Origin: Streptomyces clavuligerus
GTDB lineage: Bacteria; Actinomycetota; Actinomycetes; Streptomycetales; Streptomycetaceae
Length of the DNA stretch: 64,000 bases
NCBI RefSeq assembly: GCF_005519465.1
Contig: NZ_CP027858.1
Span: 6,311,001 to 6,375,000 of the forward strand
Direction of reading: 5' to 3'
The translations under genes and the position numbers were made by a program. This document shows, one piece after another, positions 60,260-64,000 of this stretch (position 1 is the stretch's first letter; every line of letters begins with the position of its first letter). A model generated the notes under the pieces. That model was given only the letters and a program-made list of their open reading frames with translations, had not been told where the DNA came from and ran no database searches.

Positions 60260-62715
60260 AGCAGCGACAGATCGTCGGTGTCCGCGTCGCTCAGCGCGGC
60301 GACGCGGCCCGCGTGCCGCTCCACCATCGACTCGAAGGTCTGGCGCGCCGTGCGCCCATTGCCGAAGGCGGGGCCCTTGGGCAGCACGGCGAAGTACTTC
60401 AGCAGCGCCTCGCCGGTGCCGTCCGCCAGCCGGTACTCGTGCTCCTCCGCCTGCTGCTCCACGATCCGGATCAGCTCCCCGGGCCGATAGTCCCCGAAGG
60501 TGATCGTCCGGGAGAACCGGGAGGCGACCCCCGGGTTCACCGACAGGAAGCGCTCCATCTCGGCGGTGTACCCGGCCACGATCACGACCACCGCGTCACG
60601 GTGGTCCTCCATCAGCTTCACCAGCGTGTCGATGGCCTCCTTGCCGAAGTCCCGCCCGGAGTCCTCGGGGGAGAGGGCGTACGCCTCGTCGATGAAGAGC
60701 ACCCCGCCGCGCGCCCGGTCGAACGCCTCCTGGGTGCGGATCGCGGTGGAGCCGATGTGCTCGCCCACCAGGTCCACCCGGGAGACCTCCACCAGATGGC
60801 CGCGCTCCAGCACCCCGAGCGCGGCCAGGATCTCCCCGTACAGCCGTGCCACCGTCGTCTTGCCGGTGCCGGGGGAGCCGGTGAAGACGAGATGGCGGCG
60901 GACCGACGCGGCCTTCAGCCCGGCCTCCCGGCGGCGCCTGCCCACCTCGATCATGTCGATGAGCGAGCGCACCTCCCGTTTGACGCTCTCCAGGCCGACG
61001 AGGCCGTCCAGCTCGCCGAGGACCGCGTCCGTGTCACGGTGCGCCGCGGCGGGCACCGGCTCGGGCCACGCCGTCGTCGTCGTGGCCGCGGGGGCCGACG
61101 GCGGGAACGGAGGCGGCCCGGGGGAGACCGGGGGCACGGCGGGCGGAGCGGCGGGCACCCCGGGCAGACCCCCCGTCAGGGGCGCGGTCCGTCCCGGCGG
61201 CAGCGGGTCGAGCGGCAGCGGCACCCGGTCGGCGGGCGCCGGGGCCGTGCTCGTGTCCCCGGTCGAGTGCTCCACGGCCACCAGGGCGGGCTCGGCGAAC
61301 TCGTAGCCGCCCCGCGCGCAGCGCTCGGTGCGGCAGCGGCTCAGCGCCGTGCGGCAGCCGTCCATCACATGGAAGCCGTAGCCCTCGCTGTCGACGACCC
61401 GGCAGCCCCGGAAGGTGCCCCGGCCCCCGGCCGACACATAGAAGCCCGCCTCGGCGGGCGAGGTGACCGTGCAGCGCTCGACCACCGGGTCCGCCCCCTT
61501 GGTGACGATGACGCCCGTCTGGGCCCCGTCGATCGAGCAGTCGCTCAGGGTGCCGCCGCTGCCGTGGTCACGGAACCACGCCCCCGTGGACGTCTCCCTG
61601 ATCCGGCAGTCGTCGAGCTGCGCCGTGGCGCCGTCGCTCACCGACACCGCGGTATTGCGGATCTGGAAGAGATCGCTGTCCAGGACATCGACCCGGGACC
61701 CCCGGTCGAGCACGAACAGCGCGTCCGGGACATCGCGTACCCGGCACCCCTCCAGGACGGCGGTCGCCCCGTCGCTGATCCACACCGCCGGGTAGTCGCC
61801 GGTGCTCTCGTGTATGCCGCACTGGTGCGCGTCCACCCGGGTGCCCGGGTCCCACACCGACAGGCCGTTGCGTCCGAAGCGGCTCACGGTGGAGCGGGTG
61901 AGCGTCAGTACCGAGCGGGAGCGCAGATCGATCGCGTTCTCCGGCACGTCGTGGATGTCGCAGTCGGAGAGGGTGAGGACGGCGTCGGTGTCCAGGGTGA
62001 TGCCGTCGGCGGAGGTGCGGTGGACGACGGAGTCGGTGAGGTGCGCCGACGCGCGTGCCGCTATCTGCACCCCCGCGCCCCTCACCTCGTACACCTCGCA
62101 GCCGACGGCCTCCAGGGCGCTGCCGTCGCCGGTGATGGCGAGACCGGCGCCCGAGGCGTGGTGCACCCGGCAGCGGTCGAGCCGGGGATGGCCGCCGCCG
62201 CGCACCGACACCCCCGCCTGTCCCGCCGACACCACCTCGCACTCCTCGAACACACCGCCCGCGCCGTCCAGCACGGCGATGCCGGTGCCCGCGGGATTGT
62301 CGACGCTGCACCGGCGCACGGTGGGCCGCGCGGCGCCGCGCACTTCGAGACCGGCGGCGGAACGGGTGGAGATCCGCAGATCGGTCAGCTCCGGTGTGCC
62401 CTCCTCGATCAGCAGCGCGGGCACCGTCGTGTCCTGGCCCTCCACCTGGAGGCCCTGGACCGTCGCCGACGCGCGCACCGTCAGCGGTACTCCGTCGGCG
62501 GGCGCGATCCGCGCCGAGCCGAGCGACGCGTCGGGGCCGCGCAGGACGACCGACCGGTCGATCGTCAGATTCTCGCGGTACGTCCCCGGGGCCACCGTGA
62601 CGACATCACCGTCCGCCGCCGCCTCCAGGGCGGCGGTGAGGGAGGAGTACTCGCCCGTGCGGCGCCGCCACCGGGATGTGCCGATGTGGGTCACCTGGAC
62701 CGTGCCCTGTGCCAT
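60154..62715 (-). CDS. parallel beta-helix / CbxX-type AAA ATPase fusion
   Basis: 853 residues. Residues about 20-500 form a right-handed parallel beta-helix: a long series of short coils such as [20 protein letters not shown] and [20 protein letters not shown], with alternating G, C and D turns. A proline-rich linker (about 515-580) follows. The C-terminal 270 residues are a CbxX/CfqX AAA+ ATPase with Walker [12 protein letters not shown], Walker [11 protein letters not shown], sensor [10 protein letters not shown] and arginine finger SRFSRTI. This AAA type is also found in EccA of type VII secretion. No signal peptide. ATG at 62713-62715. The fusion implies ATP-driven action on a partner recognised by the helix, but the partner is unknown. 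Confidence 0.85.
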   Translation of the reverse strand: MAQGTVQVTHIGTSRWRRRTGEYSSLTAALEAAADGDVVTVAPGTYRENLTIDRSVVLRGPDASLGSARIAPADGVPLTVRASATVQGLQVEGQDTTVPALLIEEGTPELTDLRISTRSAAGLEVRGAARPTVRRCSVDNPAGTGIAVLDGAGGVFEECEVVSAGQAGVSVRGGGHPRLDRCRVHHASGAGLAITGDGSALEAVGCEVYEVRGAGVQIAARASAHLTDSVVHRTSADGITLDTDAVLTLSDCDIHDVPENAIDLRSRSVLTLTRSTVSRFGRNGLSVWDPGTRVDAHQCGIHESTGDYPAVWISDGATAVLEGCRVRDVPDALFVLDRGSRVDVLDSDLFQIRNTAVSVSDGATAQLDDCRIRETSTGAWFRDHGSGGTLSDCSIDGAQTGVIVTKGADPVVERCTVTSPAEAGFYVSAGGRGTFRGCRVVDSEGYGFHVMDGCRTALSRCRTERCARGGYEFAEPALVAVEHSTGDTSTAPAPADRVPLPLDPLPPGRTAPLTGGLPGVPAAPPAVPPVSPGPPPFPPSAPAATTTTAWPEPVPAAAHRDTDAVLGELDGLVGLESVKREVRSLIDMIEVGRRRREAGLKAASVRRHLVFTGSPGTGKTTVARLYGEILAALGVLERGHLVEVSRVDLVGEHIGSTAIRTQEAFDRARGGVLFIDEAYALSPEDSGRDFGKEAIDTLVKLMEDHRDAVVVIVAGYTAEMERFLSVNPGVASRFSRTITFGDYRPGELIRIVEQQAEEHEYRLADGTGEALLKYFAVLPKGPAFGNGRTARQTFESMVERHAGRVAALSDADTDDLSLLYPEDLPELPEPPGGSQAFAPPSPPPGPEGSPGPL

Positions 62716-63202
62716 CGTGCTGCTCTGCCCCCACCTCGGGATTCGTTGCCACGCGTCTCGGGGAAGGGGGACGCCCCCTCGGGACCCGTCCCCGCGCGCA
62801 CGGCGTCCGACCCGTGCCGTCGCAGGACACCGCGTCCGCCCGCGCGGAGGGTCCCGGCCCCAGGGAAGGGACCGCACCCACCGTAGCGCGCGCGAGGGGC
62901 GGTGGTTGACGGGGAGCGGAGGCGGCCGTCGGCCGGTGGAGCGACCCCCGTACGGAGCGACGGCGACGCAGCCGGGCGGGCCGCTCCGGAAGGAGGGCGC
63001 GGGCACCGGCCGTCAGGGTGCCGTACGGGCCGTAGGGGTCCCGCACTGCCTCAACGCAGGGGGTACGGCGCGGAGTTCCCGCAGACCTCGTCGGGCGGAA
63101 ACCCCGCTGCCGGGGGAAGGGGACACACATACGGAGGGGGGTCGGAGGAGGGCTCCCGACGGAGGCGGGGAGGCGCGGAAGGGAGCGGAGGGGAGCGCTG
63201 TA
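62716..63202. other. gene-free spacer upstream of the beta-helix/AAA gene
   Basis: 487 bp between the AAA start and the DUF6643 stop. Composition is GC-rich throughout; short GGGAAGGG- and CCCGCG-type repeats are present. I see no promoter of good quality, no gene with a ribosome site and no terminator of note. Confidence 0.4.
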
Positions 63203-63658
63203 TCAGTAACCCTGGCCCGGGTGGGGGCGGTTGTACGGGTCCTGGTACGGCGCGGGCGCGGGCCGGGCCGCGGCCGGGCGCATCGCCTCATAGCCGGTGG
63301 GCACCGGGCGCTGCTGCGAGAACTGCCCGGGAGGCGCCGGATACGCCCGCGGGGCGGGCGGCTGCGGCTGCGGTATGTACGGCGCCACGGCCTGCTGGAG
63401 CGGCATCGGCGGCTGAGGCGCCTGCTGCTGATAGCCGTACGCCGGCGGCTGCTGGTGCGCGGGGGCGGCCGGGAGCGCGGGCAGGGCCGACGGAAGCGCC
63501 GGCAGATGACTGGAACCGCTGTCGTACGGGGCGGGGACCCGGATCGGGGCGATCTGGGGCGTACCTCGCTCTGCGACAAGGGAGTCGTAGATAGGGGTGT
63601 CGGCGAAGGACGGTGCGGAGTAGTAACCGCCGCCGTAGGTGGAGCGGGGGGAGGTCAT
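63203..63658 (-). CDS. DUF6643 family protein
   Basis: 151 residues. The N-terminal 55 residues, MTSPRSTYGGGYYSAPSFAD and then TPIYDSLVAERGTPQIAPIR, match the Streptomyces family DUF6643 by pattern. The remainder is a P/Q/Y/A-rich, probably disordered tail (QPPAYGYQQQAPQPP, PYNRPHPGQGY). No signal peptide or membrane segment. ATG at 63656-63658 is chosen because conservation starts there. Function unknown. It is followed by the long spacer before the AAA gene and preceded by a glycosyltransferase-like gene. Confidence 0.78.
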   Translation of the reverse strand: MTSPRSTYGGGYYSAPSFADTPIYDSLVAERGTPQIAPIRVPAPYDSGSSHLPALPSALPALPAAPAHQQPPAYGYQQQAPQPPMPLQQAVAPYIPQPQPPAPRAYPAPPGQFSQQRPVPTGYEAMRPAAARPAPAPYQDPYNRPHPGQGY

Positions 63659-63873
63659 GGGACCTAAGGTAAGCCCACGAGTGCCGGTTGGGGAGGCCGG
63701 TATCTGGGTTGTTTCGGTGGATGCCTGGCCACATGGAGCAGTAATGCGAGCGAATGCGGGAAAATCGGTCGCGCAACAGGGCAAGAATCCTGTAAAGAGC
63801 AGGTTGACGGCGGGTTACCGATGGGTTCAGGGGGTGGAAAACGCCTCCGGCGCCCCAGGGTCGCCGGGACGGC
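63659..63873. promoter_or_regulatory. upstream region of DUF6643 gene
   Basis: 215 bp. The stretch 63680-63800 is A/T-richer than average, with AATGCGAGCGAATGCGGGAAAA near 63744. It probably carries the leftward promoter of the DUF6643 gene, but no -10/-35 pair stands out. Confidence 0.35.
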
Positions 63874-64000
63874 TCACCGGCCGGATCCGCCCGTCCGTCC
63901 GCCACCGCCGGTACGCGTGTAGGCGCGCCCCTTCCAGGACGCGCCGAGCCCCCGGTGGTGCCGGAGCGCCGAGTCCACGGTCATCAGCAGATAGAGCAGC
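63874..64000 (-). CDS. C-terminal fragment, probable family 2 glycosyltransferase
   Basis: Only the last 41 codons are inside the window, ending at a TGA (63874-63876). The peptide reads LLYLLMTVDSALRHHRGLGA, then SWKGRAYTRTGGGGRTGGSG. A hydrophobic helix followed by a WKGR-type strand is how many membrane glycosyltransferases end, such as carotenoid or cellulose-synthase-like GT2 enzymes. The identification rests on this short tail alone. Confidence 0.45.
   Translation of the reverse strand, partial: LLYLLMTVDSALRHHRGLGASWKGRAYTRTGGGGRTGGSGR

Overview
The window is high-GC actinobacterial DNA that reads as a Streptomyces chromosome. Supporting signs are GTG starts, heavy G/C third positions, rare TTA (bldA-type) codons, and Streptomyces-type families such as DUF6214, DUF6643 and DUF6421. 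I see no rRNA, tRNA, CRISPR array, prophage or intact insertion sequence. About 54 protein genes are supported, two of them cut by the window edges. Three candidates stand out for follow-up: a polysaccharide locus carrying three TTA codons, a DUF6421 operon with a metallopeptidase-like signature, and a beta-helix/AAA fusion overlapping a membrane hydrolase. These are inferences from motifs and layout, not demonstrated functions.

1-9.6 kb: an ArsR-like regulator fragment, then a YheO/DauR-type regulator overlapping a PLP aminotransferase. Next is a divergent extracellular-polysaccharide locus. Leftward are a GH113-like lipoprotein and a secreted DUF2334 deacetylase. Rightward are a small membrane protein, a processive GT2 synthase, a UDP-GlcNAc 2-epimerase and an anchored laminin-G-like protein. 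Three of these genes carry a TTA codon, so bldA control in development is plausible.

9.6-31.3 kb: a possible small RNA or attenuator ending in a strong terminator lies before a FUSC-family membrane protein. Housekeeping genes follow: lactonase, CbiX-like protein, sugar kinase, uracil-DNA glycosylase and a ferredoxin-NADP reductase type enzyme. A DUF6214 gene ends inside a 180-bp MITE flanked by CTAG. Then come DUF305/LVIVD secreted proteins, TetR, PAP2, M56 peptidase, DUF5134, VOC, GNAT and GDPD genes. The operon DUF6421-SDR-threonine aldolase converges on a PlsC acyltransferase.

31.7-43.5 kb: electron-transfer flavoprotein beta and alpha genes are separated by a 219-nt stretch with no A on the plus strand. 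A DUF6986 aldolase-like gene follows. An alpha-galactoside utilisation locus comes next: LacI regulator, ROK kinase, GH27 alpha-galactosidase and an ABC importer with no local ATPase. The importer's binding protein has a TTA codon.

43.5-64 kb: a P-loop/Nudix fusion, metallo-beta-lactamase fold, M20 peptidase, geranylgeranyl reductase, and an F420-type reductase with a divergent TetR and twin operators. A ROK regulator is followed by about 0.8 kb of G-rich degenerate repeats. Then come YihY/BrkB, an RsbW-like ATPase, a cysteine-synthase-like enzyme, and DeoR/SRPBCC. A polytopic alpha/beta-hydrolase overlaps, tail to tail, a beta-helix/AAA fusion. DUF6643 and a probable glycosyltransferase C-terminus end the window.
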